Below, piece after piece: positions 35,423 to 44,371 of a stretch of DNA of 64,000 bases. Source of the DNA: JAEUQQ01 sp963697285 (GTDB taxonomy: Bacteria; Acidobacteriota; Vicinamibacteria; Vicinamibacterales; JAFNAJ01); contig CAVONI010000004.1 in assembly GCA_963697285.1 (NCBI GenBank), forward strand, positions 186,001 through 250,000, in the 5' to 3' direction. The notes under the pieces are model-generated. The model saw only the letters and a list, made by a program, of their open reading frames with translations, was not told the DNA's origin and searched no databases. A program made the position numbers and the translations under genes. Numbering within the stretch: position 1 is the stretch's first letter; every line of letters begins with the position of its first letter.

Positions 35423-37498
35423 GTGCCCGTATTCCGTTCACGATCGCTCCTGGTGGCGACGGCGTGCATGCTTGCCACGGCCACGACCGTCGCTGATCGC
35501 CTGCCGGCCTCGTCAACGCCCGTCGTCGACTACACGATCACCACCACCCTGGATGCCTCGGCGAAGACGCTCACCGCACACGAGCGTCTCGTCTGGCGCA
35601 ACCCCTCGGCCGACACCGTCGGCGAACTCTGGTTCCACCTCTACCTGAACGCCTTCAAGAACTCGGCGAGCACGTTCTTCAAGGAGTCAGGCGGCCAGCT
35701 TCGCGGCGACGTCATGCCCGAGGACGGCTGGGGCGCCATCGACATCACGTCGATGAAGACCGCCGACGGCGTTGACCTGACCAGGGCCATCCAGTTCGCC
35801 GCGCCGGACGACGGGAACGCCGACGACCAGACGGTGATTCGCGTGCCGCTGCCTTCGCCTGTTCCGCCGGGCGGTGCGATCACGCTCGACATCGCGTTCA
35901 CGGCACAACTGCCGCGCGTCTTTGCACGCACGGGGTACGCCCGCGACTTCTTCCTGGTCGGGCAGTGGTTCCCGAAGATCGGCGTGTACGAACCCGCGGG
36001 CGTGCGCGGGCGGACGGCCGGCGGATGGAACTGCCACCAGTTCCACGCGAACACCGAGTTCTACGCCGACTACGGACGCTTCGACGTCACGTTCACCGTG
36101 CCCTCGACGTATGTCGTCGGTGCGACCGGCGAGCGCGTCAGCGAGCGTGCGAACGGTGACGGGAGCACCACCTACCGCTACGTGCAGGCCGACGTGCACG
36201 ACTTCGCCTGGACGGCCGACCCCAATTACGTCGTGCGCGAAGACACGTTCTCGGCGACGAACGACGTGTCGATGCAGGAGTACGCGCAGGTGGCGGCACT
36301 GCTCGATCGGCCCGTCGACGAGGTCATGCTGAACGACGTGGCGATCCGCGTGTTGGTGCAACCGCGCCACGTCGAGCAGGCGCAGCGCTACGTCGACGCC
36401 GCGAAGGTCGCGCTCAAGTGGTTCGGCCTCTGGTACGGGCGCTATCCCTACAAGACCCTCACGGTCGTCGACCCGGCCCCCGCCGCGGGCGGGGCAGGCG
36501 GCATGGAGTATCCGACCTTCATCACCGGTGGCACCACCGTGCTCTCGAACCGCTGGCCGTTCGGCAAGCTGCGGTTGCTCGAAGAGGTGACGGTGCACGA
36601 GTTCGGGCACCAGTTCTGGTACGGCCTCGTGGGCAACAACGAGTTCGAGGAGGCCTGGCTCGACGAGGGGTTCAACTCGTATTCGACCGGCAAGGTGATG
36701 GAGATGGGCTATGGCGCCGGGCGCTCGACCATCGACGTGTTCGGCTTCCGCCTGGGTTCCCTGGCTCCGGCCCGGCTGAGCAACAGCCCCAACGCGATCT
36801 TCGAGCGGGTCCGCCAGCCTGCCTGGCAGTTCGGTACCGGCGCCTACGGTTTCTACGCCTACCAGAAACCGCAACTGCTCCTCACGACGCTCGAACGGTT
36901 CCTGGGTGAGCAGACGATGGCACGCGTGATGCGCACGTACCACGAGCGGTGGCGGTTCAGGCATCCCCACAGCGACGACTTCTACGCGGTCGCCAACGAG
37001 GTGTCAGGCCAGGACCTGTCGTGGTACTTCTCGCAGGTCGTCGAGGGCAGCGGCGTGCTCGACTACGCGGTGTCGTCGGTGTCGTCCACGCGCGTGAAGA
37101 CCCGGCAGGGCTACACGGATGGCGAGGGCACACGCACGCTGGTCAAGCAGGAAGAAGCACGGAAGCTGGATCGTGACAACACGTCGGGCCCCTACGACAC
37201 CGTGGTCATGGTGAAGCGGCTTGGCGGTGTCACGATGCCGGTGCAGATCGCGCTGAAATTCGAAGGTCGCGACGTCGAGCGCCTTGACTGGGACGGCAAG
37301 GACACCTACAAGCGCATCGCCCTGAGGCGTGACGAGCGCCTCGAGTGGGCGGCCGTGGATCCCGACCACGTCGCCGTGCTCGACGTGGACTGGACGAACA
37401 ACAGCCGTCGCCTCGAACCGGATGGCCGCGCCGCGTTCAAGTGGTCGGCCCGGTGGGTGTACCTGGTGCAACAGTTCGTTGCCTTCGTGGGGTTCTGA
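35423..37498 (+). CDS. Exported M1-family zinc metallopeptidase
   Basis: This 691-residue protein has a signal peptide (SLLVATACMLATATTVA) and an M1 aminopeptidase-like domain with the zinc motif HEFGH at 392-396 followed by the third ligand in NEFEEAWLDEG. The exopeptidase GAMEN motif appears as GGMEYPTF, as in many bacterial M1 relatives. It probably degrades peptides in the periplasm or outside the cell. The GTG at 35423 is chosen because GGAGG ends 8 nt upstream; the earlier GTG at 35414 overlaps that site. The next gene starts 1 nt after its stop, indicating an operon. Confidence 0.9.
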   Translation: MPVFRSRSLLVATACMLATATTVADRLPASSTPVVDYTITTTLDASAKTLTAHERLVWRNPSADTVGELWFHLYLNAFKNSASTFFKESGGQLRGDVMPEDGWGAIDITSMKTADGVDLTRAIQFAAPDDGNADDQTVIRVPLPSPVPPGGAITLDIAFTAQLPRVFARTGYARDFFLVGQWFPKIGVYEPAGVRGRTAGGWNCHQFHANTEFYADYGRFDVTFTVPSTYVVGATGERVSERANGDGSTTYRYVQADVHDFAWTADPNYVVREDTFSATNDVSMQEYAQVAALLDRPVDEVMLNDVAIRVLVQPRHVEQAQRYVDAAKVALKWFGLWYGRYPYKTLTVVDPAPAAGGAGGMEYPTFITGGTTVLSNRWPFGKLRLLEEVTVHEFGHQFWYGLVGNNEFEEAWLDEGFNSYSTGKVMEMGYGAGRSTIDVFGFRLGSLAPARLSNSPNAIFERVRQPAWQFGTGAYGFYAYQKPQLLLTTLERFLGEQTMARVMRTYHERWRFRHPHSDDFYAVANEVSGQDLSWYFSQVVEGSGVLDYAVSSVSSTRVKTRQGYTDGEGTRTLVKQEEARKLDRDNTSGPYDTVVMVKRLGGVTMPVQIALKFEGRDVERLDWDGKDTYKRIALRRDERLEWAAVDPDHVAVLDVDWTNNSRRLEPDGRAAFKWSARWVYLVQQFVAFVGF

Positions 37499-37499
37499 C

Positions 37500-38465
37500 A
37501 TGACACGCGCAATCGCACGCGGTGTGGCCACGATGTTCCAGCAACGGCGGCTGGCCATGATCCTGTGGGCATGGTCGCTGGTTGTCGGCGTTGCGGGTGC
37601 CGCGCCCGCCGTCCGGTGGTTCAGGCAGGCGTGGGGGCTCCGACCGGAAGCCGACACCATGCTGTTCCACTTCGATCTGCCAACGTTCGTCGAATTGTCG
37701 CACTACGACGTGTCGCCGACGTGGGGCATGGTGATGGCCGCGGCTGGCGGGGCGGTGATGCTCGCGTTCGTGGGCGGCGCTTTCATCACAGCCGGCGTGA
37801 TCCACCTGCTGCTCGATCGCGACGATGCGGAGCGTACACGCACGCTCTGGTCGCGCTTCGGGCGCGGTGGCGGCCAGGCGTTCTGGCGCAGCCTCACCGT
37901 GTCGGTGATCAACGCCATCGCACTCGGCGTGGGTGCGGCGCTGACGTACTGGGCGGGCAGGGCGCTGCTGCACACGCTGGCAGAGTGGCCGTCCGAGGCG
38001 GCCGCGTGGACTGCGATGCTGGGTCCCTGGATCCCCGTGGCGGTGGTCGTCGCCGTGCTGAGCGCGACCACCGATTACGCGCGCCTGCGCGTGGTCGCCG
38101 ACCCCGTGTGCGGCGCCTTCCGCGCCTGGTTCGGCGCGCTGTCGTTCACGCTGCGGCATCCGCTGAGCACGACGGTGATCTGGTCGGCCTTCGCGGGCAT
38201 GACGCTCGTGGTGCTGATCGCCTCGTTTGCCTGGTCGATCAACGTGCCGACGCACACGATGGCGTGGCTGGTGGTCCTGGTCCTGGTGCAGCAGGGCGTG
38301 ATGCTCGCGCGCGCGATGGTCCGCGTGGGCGCGCTCGGCGCGCAGGCTGCCTACGCCGATGCGAAGGGTTTCGTGCTGCCGGAGTTGCCGACAGCTGTCG
38401 TCGAACTGCTCCCCCAGGAGCCGCCGCCTGACGGCGACCCCGTCGACCTGCTCGACGCCCGCTGA
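37500..38465 (+). CDS. Polytopic membrane protein of unknown function
   Basis: This 321-residue protein has about six transmembrane segments (MILWAWSLVVGVAGAAPAV, AAAGGAVMLAFVGGAFITAGVIHLLL, VINAIALGVGAALTYWA, WIPVAVVVAVLSATTDYARL, TTVIWSAFAGMTLVVLIASFAW, MAWLVVLVLVQQGVMLARAMVR) and a short acidic proline-rich C terminus (PQEPPPDGDPVDLLDAR). I do not recognise a named family. It follows the M1 peptidase gene directly, so it may assist or anchor that enzyme. Confidence 0.75.
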   Translation: MTRAIARGVATMFQQRRLAMILWAWSLVVGVAGAAPAVRWFRQAWGLRPEADTMLFHFDLPTFVELSHYDVSPTWGMVMAAAGGAVMLAFVGGAFITAGVIHLLLDRDDAERTRTLWSRFGRGGGQAFWRSLTVSVINAIALGVGAALTYWAGRALLHTLAEWPSEAAAWTAMLGPWIPVAVVVAVLSATTDYARLRVVADPVCGAFRAWFGALSFTLRHPLSTTVIWSAFAGMTLVVLIASFAWSINVPTHTMAWLVVLVLVQQGVMLARAMVRVGALGAQAAYADAKGFVLPELPTAVVELLPQEPPPDGDPVDLLDAR

Positions 38466-38544
38466 TCCACCCGGACGACGACGGGACCAGCCACCCCACC
38501 GGGGGAGTGGTGAAGGCAGCCGGCCCCGTGCCGATCACTTCACC

Positions 38545-38572
38545 GGGGCGCAACACACGTCTGTTGCGCCCC
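38545..38572. terminator. Bidirectional hairpin terminator
   Basis: GGGGCGCAACA (38545-38555) and TGTTGCGCCCC (38562-38572) form a perfect 11-bp stem with a 6-nt loop. It lies between convergent genes ending at 38465 and 38587 and could serve both. Confidence 0.75.
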
Positions 38573-38586
38573 CGATGGAGTCGATC

Positions 38587-39330
38587 TCAGGCCTTGCGCC
38601 GACGATACGCACCTACCCCGCCCATGAGCGCCACCCCAAACAGCAGCAGCGCCGCGGGCTCGGGCACCTGGTCGGTGGTCTCGACGGTCAACTGCGAGAT
38701 GTAGAACTTCTCGGCGTTGATCGAGAACCCGAACAACGAACCCGCGAACGTCGGCGAGAACGTGAACAACGCGTTCCCCAGTGCAGGCAGCGGGTCGCCG
38801 GGGCCCACCGGAACGTTGAACAGCCTCGACGGTTCCAGATTGCTGGTGGCGGTGATCGTCGTCGGATTGCCATCGCCCAGGTAGTAGTTGAAGTGGTCGC
38901 GGAACGACACGAACGACAGCAACTTGACGTTCTCGCTGAAGTTGAGGATCAACTCCTCGCCGACCCCGTTGTTGTCATCGCCCGGGTTGTCGGTGGTGCC
39001 GCCGTCGACGCCGAGGCCGCCCCAGTCTGGCGCCAGGTCTTCGTTCACGAACATGGGCTGCGTGCTGTTCGGGAAGCCGGGGCGCGTCGCGGTGACGTGA
39101 AGGGTCACGCCGCCCTTCTGGAACTCGAGCATCGGCGCGCAGACGTCGATGGTGCCATTGCAGAGGTCGCCGACGCCGTCGTCGGCCACGTTGGTCGGCA
39201 GATCGGGAGCGGCGTGTCCGGTGCCCGGGGTCGACGAGAAGAACGTGAAGGTGATGGTCGCGGCCGATGCGGCAGACGCGGCGAACAGCAGCGCAACGGT
39301 CGAAGCGAGGATGGTGCGAGTACGGTTCAT
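38587..39330 (-). CDS. PEP-CTERM sorting domain protein
   Basis: This 247-residue secreted protein has a signal peptide (ILASTVALLFAASAASA), an Asp/Gly/Asn-rich beta-type body with cysteines at NGTIDVCAP, and a C-terminal sorting signal: VPEP, a hydrophobic helix (AALLLFGVALMGGVGAY) and RRRKA. PEP-CTERM proteins are processed by exosortase and usually associate with an exopolysaccharide matrix. The exosortase itself is not in this window. The ATG at 39330 is preceded by GGGGGAA. Confidence 0.9.
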   Translation of the reverse strand: MNRTRTILASTVALLFAASAASAATITFTFFSSTPGTGHAAPDLPTNVADDGVGDLCNGTIDVCAPMLEFQKGGVTLHVTATRPGFPNSTQPMFVNEDLAPDWGGLGVDGGTTDNPGDDNNGVGEELILNFSENVKLLSFVSFRDHFNYYLGDGNPTTITATSNLEPSRLFNVPVGPGDPLPALGNALFTFSPTFAGSLFGFSINAEKFYISQLTVETTDQVPEPAALLLFGVALMGGVGAYRRRKA

Positions 39331-39658
39331 GGTCGGTTCCCCCAGATGTCTTATGGACGCGAGACGCCGCAACCGTTCGTTGCGGAATCGTGCCAGCGGA
39401 CACCTAAAGAGCACGTTGCATGCCGTAAGCGAGCGACCTCCGGAAGTCTGCCCCGATCAGGACAGTTTGGCTGGAATTCTGCCGATCACCGAAATTTTGG
39501 TTCCCGCAACGCAAGACCTAAGTCGCCTTTTCGGTGGACTCTTATCGTCTAGCATGCCGGATCACGGACTTCTTTGGCCCGAACTGATCGCAAACGCGAC
39601 CGCGTCGGTTGCGACGCCTCCTTGCGCAGCCGCACAGGCGCTCTGCGCGACGTCGTCG
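39331..39658. other. Non-coding region upstream of the PEP-CTERM gene
   Basis: These 328 nt hold no credible gene and are AT-richer than their surroundings. They contain a 7-bp inverted repeat CCGCAAC / GTTGCGG (39367-39385) about 40-55 nt before the PEP-CTERM start, which may be an operator. A weaker TCGCAA / TTGCGA pair (39588-39614) lies just after the acyltransferase stop. The PEP-CTERM promoter must lie here, but no clear -35/-10 pair was identified. Confidence 0.5.
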
Positions 39659-40993
39659 TCAGGCGCCCAGGGCCGGTCCGTCCCGGGGGGCGTGCAGCCA
39701 GGCGTACGTCTCATCCATGAGCTTGGCCAGGCCAATCCGCTGGCCGATGAGGGCCCTGGCCGCCCTGGTCGACAGCGTCTGCCATGCGAGGTAGCTCCTG
39801 ACCGTCGCCACGACCGAGCGCTCCCGCTCCCAGGCGAACAGGGTGGCCAGGGCAAGGACCGGGAGCGCCCCCAGGGCCAGCCATCCCCACGCGGCACCCG
39901 TGAGCGTCGCCACGGCGCCTGCGACCACGGCGGTCCACGCCGCGTGAATCCCCAGTCCACCGATCACCTTGTAGGTCGCCTCCTCTTCGAGGTGGGTGCC
40001 CAGCGCGCGAACGGCCCGGTCGACCGCGAGGTACGGGATGGTGAAGACCAGCGCGCCCAGCACGATGACCGGGCCGAGGACAATCAGTGCCGCCGCCTCC
40101 CGTGCAGCGAATCGCGCTGCAGTCGTGCGCGAGACGTTCTCACCCACGCTCTGCTCGAGGAGCCCGAACCGCTCGAGTCGACGGTCGTAGCGCCCGACCT
40201 CGTCGACGATTTCATCGAAGCGGGCGGCATCCCGCGCACGCAGCAGGCGCAGGCCCTCGGCGATCGCGCGCCGGCGGAGCAACTTGGCATCGGGGCCCTG
40301 CGACAATTGGTGAGCGGCGCTGTAGATGCGATCGATTCGGCGCACCAGCTCGTCCTCACCGAGCGGTGAGGCCTCGAGCATCACGTCGCGCAGCCGATCG
40401 GCCATCAGGTTGGTGAGGGCGTCGACGCGATCACCGTCGCCTCGGTCAACCTCATCAGCAAAGAAGGGGCGCCCGTACGATACGGTCGCGGTCGATCGCA
40501 TGACCGCCTTCCTGTCGAGGTTGAGGCCGATTGGCGCGATGGCGACACGAATGCCACGGCCTTCGGCGCCGATGACGATCCGGGCTGCACCGGGTTTCAG
40601 GGGTTCCAGCTTGCCGCTCGAATGCGTCGTCCCCTCGGGAAACAGGCACACGCAGTCGCCGGTGCCAAGGGCATGCTCGACAGCAGCGAACATCTCGCGG
40701 TTCTTCGAGACGTCCACACCGGCGTCCTGTCGGCGGTACACCGGGATGGCCCCCGAGCCCCGCACGAGCCACCCCACGATCGGCATCGTGAAGAGCGTCG
40801 ACTTCGCGAGGAACCGAGGCGTGCGCTGCGACGTCGTGACGATGAGCACGGGGTCGAGCAGGCCGTTGGGATGGTTGGCGATGAGCAGGAGGGGTCCCGC
40901 GGGCGGCGTGGGGCCGACCCGCTCGACCCGGTAGTAGACCCACGCCCCGACGCGCGCCAGTCGCCACACCAGGCGCGAGGCGAGCACCATCAC
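39659..40993 (-). CDS. PlsC-like lysophospholipid acyltransferase
   Basis: This 444-residue protein has an acyltransferase domain in the first 220 residues. The HX4D motif appears as NHPNGLLDP and the substrate motif as FPEGTTHSSG. A C-terminal half with four or so membrane helices follows (ALIVLGPVIVLGALVFTIPYLA, AAWTAVVAGAVATLTGAAWGWLALGALPVLALATLF). It is longer than housekeeping PlsC (about 240 residues). It probably acylates a lysophospholipid or related acceptor at the membrane. Its ATG overlaps the UMF1 transporter stop (ATGA), so both are translated together, possibly as the tail of the histidine operon. Confidence 0.85.
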   Translation of the reverse strand: MMVLASRLVWRLARVGAWVYYRVERVGPTPPAGPLLLIANHPNGLLDPVLIVTTSQRTPRFLAKSTLFTMPIVGWLVRGSGAIPVYRRQDAGVDVSKNREMFAAVEHALGTGDCVCLFPEGTTHSSGKLEPLKPGAARIVIGAEGRGIRVAIAPIGLNLDRKAVMRSTATVSYGRPFFADEVDRGDGDRVDALTNLMADRLRDVMLEASPLGEDELVRRIDRIYSAAHQLSQGPDAKLLRRRAIAEGLRLLRARDAARFDEIVDEVGRYDRRLERFGLLEQSVGENVSRTTAARFAAREAAALIVLGPVIVLGALVFTIPYLAVDRAVRALGTHLEEEATYKVIGGLGIHAAWTAVVAGAVATLTGAAWGWLALGALPVLALATLFAWERERSVVATVRSYLAWQTLSTRAARALIGQRIGLAKLMDETYAWLHAPRDGPALGA

Positions 40994-42309
40994 AGCAGCG
41001 CTTCGGCCTCGCGGGCGACGCGCTGACCCTGCGCGACATCGACGCGCGCCAGGAGCAGGGCGCCGGCGACGAAGAAGATGATCACCGACAGGATCGCATT
41101 CTGGCTCGAGCCGGTGGCGCCGATGGTCATGGCGAAGATCGCCGGGCCGATGATGCCCGCGAACTTCTCGAAGACGGCGAAGAACGCGAAGAACGCCGAC
41201 GACTTCTGCCTCGGGATCATCGAGGCGAACAGCGATCGCGAGAGCGCCTGGCTGCCGCCCTGCACGGTCCCCACGAGGATGGCGAGCAGGTAGAAATGGA
41301 GGGCCGACGTCATGTAGTAGCCGAGGATGCTGATCCCGACGTACACGCCCAGCGCCAGGAAGATCGACCGCTTCGCCCCGATGGCCGACGCGAGGCGGCC
41401 GAAGGCGAACGCGAAGGGAATCCCGACGAACTGCACGAGCAGCAATGCCAGGATCAGGTCGCTCTGGCCGATCCCGAGCTGCGCGCCGTAGATCGACGCC
41501 ATCCTGATGATGGTGTTGATGCCGTCGTTGTAGACCAGGAAGGCGATCAGCATGATGAGCGCCTGCCGGTAGCGCGCCAGGTCACGGAGAGTGTCGATCA
41601 GCTGTCCGAACGCGGCGCCGATCAGCGCGATGCCCGTTGGCCTCGCACCACTCGACACGACGGCCGGCTCCGACACGTACCTGAAGAGGGGGATCGAGAA
41701 CAGTCCCCACCAGATCGCCACGCTGAGAAACGAGAGGCGCGTCGCGACACCGGCGTCGGCCAGCCCGAACGCGTGCGGCCACGTGATCCACGCCAGGTTG
41801 ATCGCCAGCAGCAGTCCGCCACCGAGGTAGCCGAGCGCGTAACCCGCCGACGACACGCGGTCGAGTTCGTCGGTGCTCGCGATGTGGGGCAGCAGGGAGT
41901 CGTAGAACGTGAACGCGCCCGAGACGCCGATGTTGCCGACGACGAACAGCAGCAAAGCCCAGAACCACTGCCCGTCGTAGATGAAGAACATCGCCGCGGT
42001 GGCGAGCACGCCGATGGACTGGAAGATGAAGAGCAGCCGCTTCTTCATCGCGGCGAAGTCGGCGACGATGCCCAGCACCGGCGCCGAGAGCGCGACGATC
42101 GTCAAGGCGATCGTGGTGGCCACCGAGAAGCGGAACGTGGCGACGTTCGGATCGAGGCCGCTCGCGGCGACCTGCGCGTAGTAGATCGGGAACACCGCCG
42201 CGATGATGGTGGTCATGAACGCGGAGTTGGCCCAGTCGTACATGGCCCACGCGCGCAGTTCCCGGCGATCGAGCCCGAGCCGGGCCAGCCACGACCATGC
42301 GATGTGCAT
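40990..42309 (-). CDS. UMF1-type major facilitator transporter (Atg22-like)
   Basis: This 439-residue twelve-helix transporter begins with the UMF1/Atg22 signature RAWAMYDWANSAFMTTIIAAVFPIYY. Atg22 exports amino acids from yeast vacuoles, while the bacterial members have no established substrate. It starts 11 nt after the hisA stop on the same strand. Its position at the end of the histidine operon makes amino acid transport an attractive but unproven guess. Confidence 0.87.
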   Translation of the reverse strand: MHIAWSWLARLGLDRRELRAWAMYDWANSAFMTTIIAAVFPIYYAQVAASGLDPNVATFRFSVATTIALTIVALSAPVLGIVADFAAMKKRLLFIFQSIGVLATAAMFFIYDGQWFWALLLFVVGNIGVSGAFTFYDSLLPHIASTDELDRVSSAGYALGYLGGGLLLAINLAWITWPHAFGLADAGVATRLSFLSVAIWWGLFSIPLFRYVSEPAVVSSGARPTGIALIGAAFGQLIDTLRDLARYRQALIMLIAFLVYNDGINTIIRMASIYGAQLGIGQSDLILALLLVQFVGIPFAFAFGRLASAIGAKRSIFLALGVYVGISILGYYMTSALHFYLLAILVGTVQGGSQALSRSLFASMIPRQKSSAFFAFFAVFEKFAGIIGPAIFAMTIGATGSSQNAILSVIIFFVAGALLLARVDVAQGQRVAREAEALL

Positions 42310-42320
42310 GGCTGTAGAGC

Positions 42321-42998
42321 CTACTGCAACTGCAGGCGCCCGGTGTAGACGGCCATGCCGACGACGCTGTCGATCCCCATCGCGTCGAGCGTGTCGATCT
42401 CGTCCTGCGTGGTGATGCCGCCCGCCACGGTGAGCCGCCGCGTCGTCGCCTCGCGCACCCGCGCCACGGCGTCCATCGGGATGCCCTGCATCAGGCCTTC
42501 GGTGTCGACGTGCGTGTAGAGGAACTCGGCGCAGTACGGTTCCAGCGCCCGCGCAGCGTCATCCGCCCCCATCAGCGTCGCTTCGGTCCAGCCGCGGATC
42601 ACCACCCTGCCACCCTTGCTGTCGATCGCGGCGATGACGCGCTCCGGGCCGATCGCCTCGGCCAGCGCCGCCGCGAACGGCAGGTCGGGACGGCCGTCCC
42701 GGAACAGCGCCGATGACACGATCACGGCGTGCGCGCCGAGCGCCAGCACGGCCTTCGCGCGCGCGATGGTGCGGATGCCGCCGCCCACGCGGCACGGCAG
42801 TGTGCGGCAGATGCGCGCGACCAGCGCCGCGTTCTCCCCCGACTCCAGTGCGCCGTCGAGATCGATGACCTGCACGCGCGGATACCGCGCAAACTTCGCC
42901 ATCCAGCCGTCGAGGTCATCGGTGGCGAGGGCGAGCTTCTGTCCCTGCACGAGCTGGACGACACGGCCGCCCTTGAGGTCGATCGCGGGGATCAGCAT
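42321..42998 (-). CDS. hisA: HisA, ProFAR isomerase (divergent form)
   Basis: This 225-residue (beta/alpha)8 isomerase catalyses step four of histidine synthesis. The catalytic aspartates are present as D7 (IPAIDL) and D126 (IAAIDSKGG), along with the phosphate-binding loops VGGGIRT and VAGGITT. The usual TDISRDGT stretch is altered to THVDTEGL (162-169), closer to the DVEGL of the fungal enzyme, and the protein is shorter than typical HisA (about 240-245). It overlaps hisF by 7 nt and is the last his gene. Confidence 0.9.
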   Translation of the reverse strand: MLIPAIDLKGGRVVQLVQGQKLALATDDLDGWMAKFARYPRVQVIDLDGALESGENAALVARICRTLPCRVGGGIRTIARAKAVLALGAHAVIVSSALFRDGRPDLPFAAALAEAIGPERVIAAIDSKGGRVVIRGWTEATLMGADDAARALEPYCAEFLYTHVDTEGLMQGIPMDAVARVREATTRRLTVAGGITTQDEIDTLDAMGIDSVVGMAVYTGRLQLQ

Positions 42999-43768
42999 GT
43001 GCGGTGGGGCTCGTCGAGCCGCATGGGCACGCCCGCCCGCGCGAGATGTCGCTTGAGTTCGAGCACGGCATGCTCCTGGAAGTGGAAGACCGACGCAGCC
43101 AGCGCGGCGTCGGCACGGCCGGCCACGAAGACGTCGACGAAATGATCGAACGTGCCGGCCCCGCCAGACGCGATCACCGGGATGTTCACGGCGTCGGCCA
43201 GCGCCGCGGTGAGTTCGAGGTCGAAGCCGCTGCGCGTGCCGTCACGATCGATCGACGTCAGCAGGATCTCGCCCGCACCACGCGACTCGGCCTCGCGCGC
43301 CCATTCGACCGCGTCGCGATCGGCCGCCGCCGTCGCGCTGCGCGTGTAGACGGCGTACCTGTCGCCCGCGCGCTTCGCGTCGATCGCGACGATGACGGCC
43401 TGGCTGCCGTACCGGTCGGCCAGCTCGGTAATCACTCCGGGAGTGATGAGCGCCGCGCTGTTGAGGCTCACCTTGTCGGCACCGGCCTCGACGATGAGGT
43501 CGGCGTCCGCTCCGGTCCTGATGCCGCCGCCGACACACAGGGGAATGAACAGCTCGCGCGCCACGGTGCGGATGGTCGCAGCCAGCGCCCGGCGCCCTTC
43601 CAGGGTCGCCGTCACGTCGAGGATGACGAGCTCGTCAATTCCCTCGATGTTGTAGCGCTTCGCGAGCTCGGCCGGATCACCTGCATCGCGCAACCCTTCG
43701 AAGTTCACGCCTTTCACGACGCGCCCGTCGCGCACGTCGAGACAGGCGATCAGTCGGCGTGTCAGCAT
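42992..43768 (-). CDS. hisF: HisF, cyclase subunit of imidazole glycerol phosphate synthase
   Basis: This 258-residue (beta/alpha)8 subunit has catalytic D11 (IACLDV) and D130 (VAIDAKR), and the phosphate loops CVGGGIRT and ASGGAGT. It turns PRFAR plus HisH-derived ammonia into IGP and AICAR. Residues 108-114 (ITPGVIT) are encoded by a perfect 17-bp palindrome at 43431-43447 that also occurs outside the operon. It overlaps hisH by 7 nt. Confidence 0.96.
   Translation of the reverse strand: MLTRRLIACLDVRDGRVVKGVNFEGLRDAGDPAELAKRYNIEGIDELVILDVTATLEGRRALAATIRTVARELFIPLCVGGGIRTGADADLIVEAGADKVSLNSAALITPGVITELADRYGSQAVIVAIDAKRAGDRYAVYTRSATAAADRDAVEWAREAESRGAGEILLTSIDRDGTRSGFDLELTAALADAVNIPVIASGGAGTFDHFVDVFVAGRADAALAASVFHFQEHAVLELKRHLARAGVPMRLDEPHRTC
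43431..43447. repeat. 17-bp palindrome inside hisF
   Basis: ATCACTCCGGGAGTGAT is a perfect inverted repeat (8-bp arms, one central base). It is the exact reverse complement of the 17-mer at 35292-35308. It replaces, without changing length, a stretch that in other HisF proteins usually reads like RNPDLI. Confidence 0.8.
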
Positions 43769-44370
43769 CGCGTCATCTCGACGAAGTTCGACAGGAGGCG
43801 CAGGCCGACATCACTCGATTTCTCGGGGTGGAACTGCGCGCCGAACACGTGCCCGCGTTCGACAACGCTGGTGAAGGCGGTGCCGTGCACCGTCTCGGCG
43901 ACGGTGTCGTCGACGATCGGCGCCGCGTACGAGTGCGTGAAGTACGCGAACGCGTCTGCATGGATGCCGGCCAGGATGCGCGATTCGCCGCGGCGCGCGA
44001 GCGTGTTCCACCCGACGTGCGGGACCTTGAGACGTTCGGATCCAGCCGGACGCAACAGGCGGCAGGACCCCGGGAAGAGACCGAGCCCGGGCAACTGCGG
44101 CGCCTCTTCGCTGCCCTCGAAAAGGAACTGCAGGCCGACGCAGATGCCGAGCAACGGCACGCCTTCGGCCACGCGTGCGCGAATCGCGCGACGCCATGCC
44201 TCGTCGATGCTGCGCGTCACGTTGAAATGTCCGACGCCCGGCACGATGATGCCGCGCGCGGCCAGCAGGTCGGCCGGCGCCGCGGGCGTGGTGATGTCGG
44301 CGCCGATCGCGGCGAACGCCTTGCGCACCGACGCCAGGTTCCCCGCGTGGTAGTCGATGAGGGCAAGCAC
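43762..44370 (-). CDS. hisH: HisH, glutaminase subunit of imidazole glycerol phosphate synthase
   Basis: This 202-residue class I glutamine amidotransferase has the nucleophile Cys77 in GICVGLQ and the His/Glu pair in QFHPEKS. It supplies ammonia to HisF. It begins 1 nt after the hisB stop and overlaps hisF by 7 nt, as expected for two subunits made in equal amounts. Confidence 0.96.
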   Translation of the reverse strand: MLALIDYHAGNLASVRKAFAAIGADITTPAAPADLLAARGIIVPGVGHFNVTRSIDEAWRRAIRARVAEGVPLLGICVGLQFLFEGSEEAPQLPGLGLFPGSCRLLRPAGSERLKVPHVGWNTLARRGESRILAGIHADAFAYFTHSYAAPIVDDTVAETVHGTAFTSVVERGHVFGAQFHPEKSSDVGLRLLSNFVEMTRC

Positions 44371-44371
44371 G

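Noticed and set aside
39376..39395. Sigma-54 promoter (TGGCACG then a GC) upstream of the PEP-CTERM gene, on the minus strand
   Set aside because: TGGCACGATTCCGCA has 9 instead of 10 nt between the GG and GC elements and lacks TTGC. Spacing is critical, so the match is not accepted even though PEP-CTERM genes are often sigma-54 controlled.
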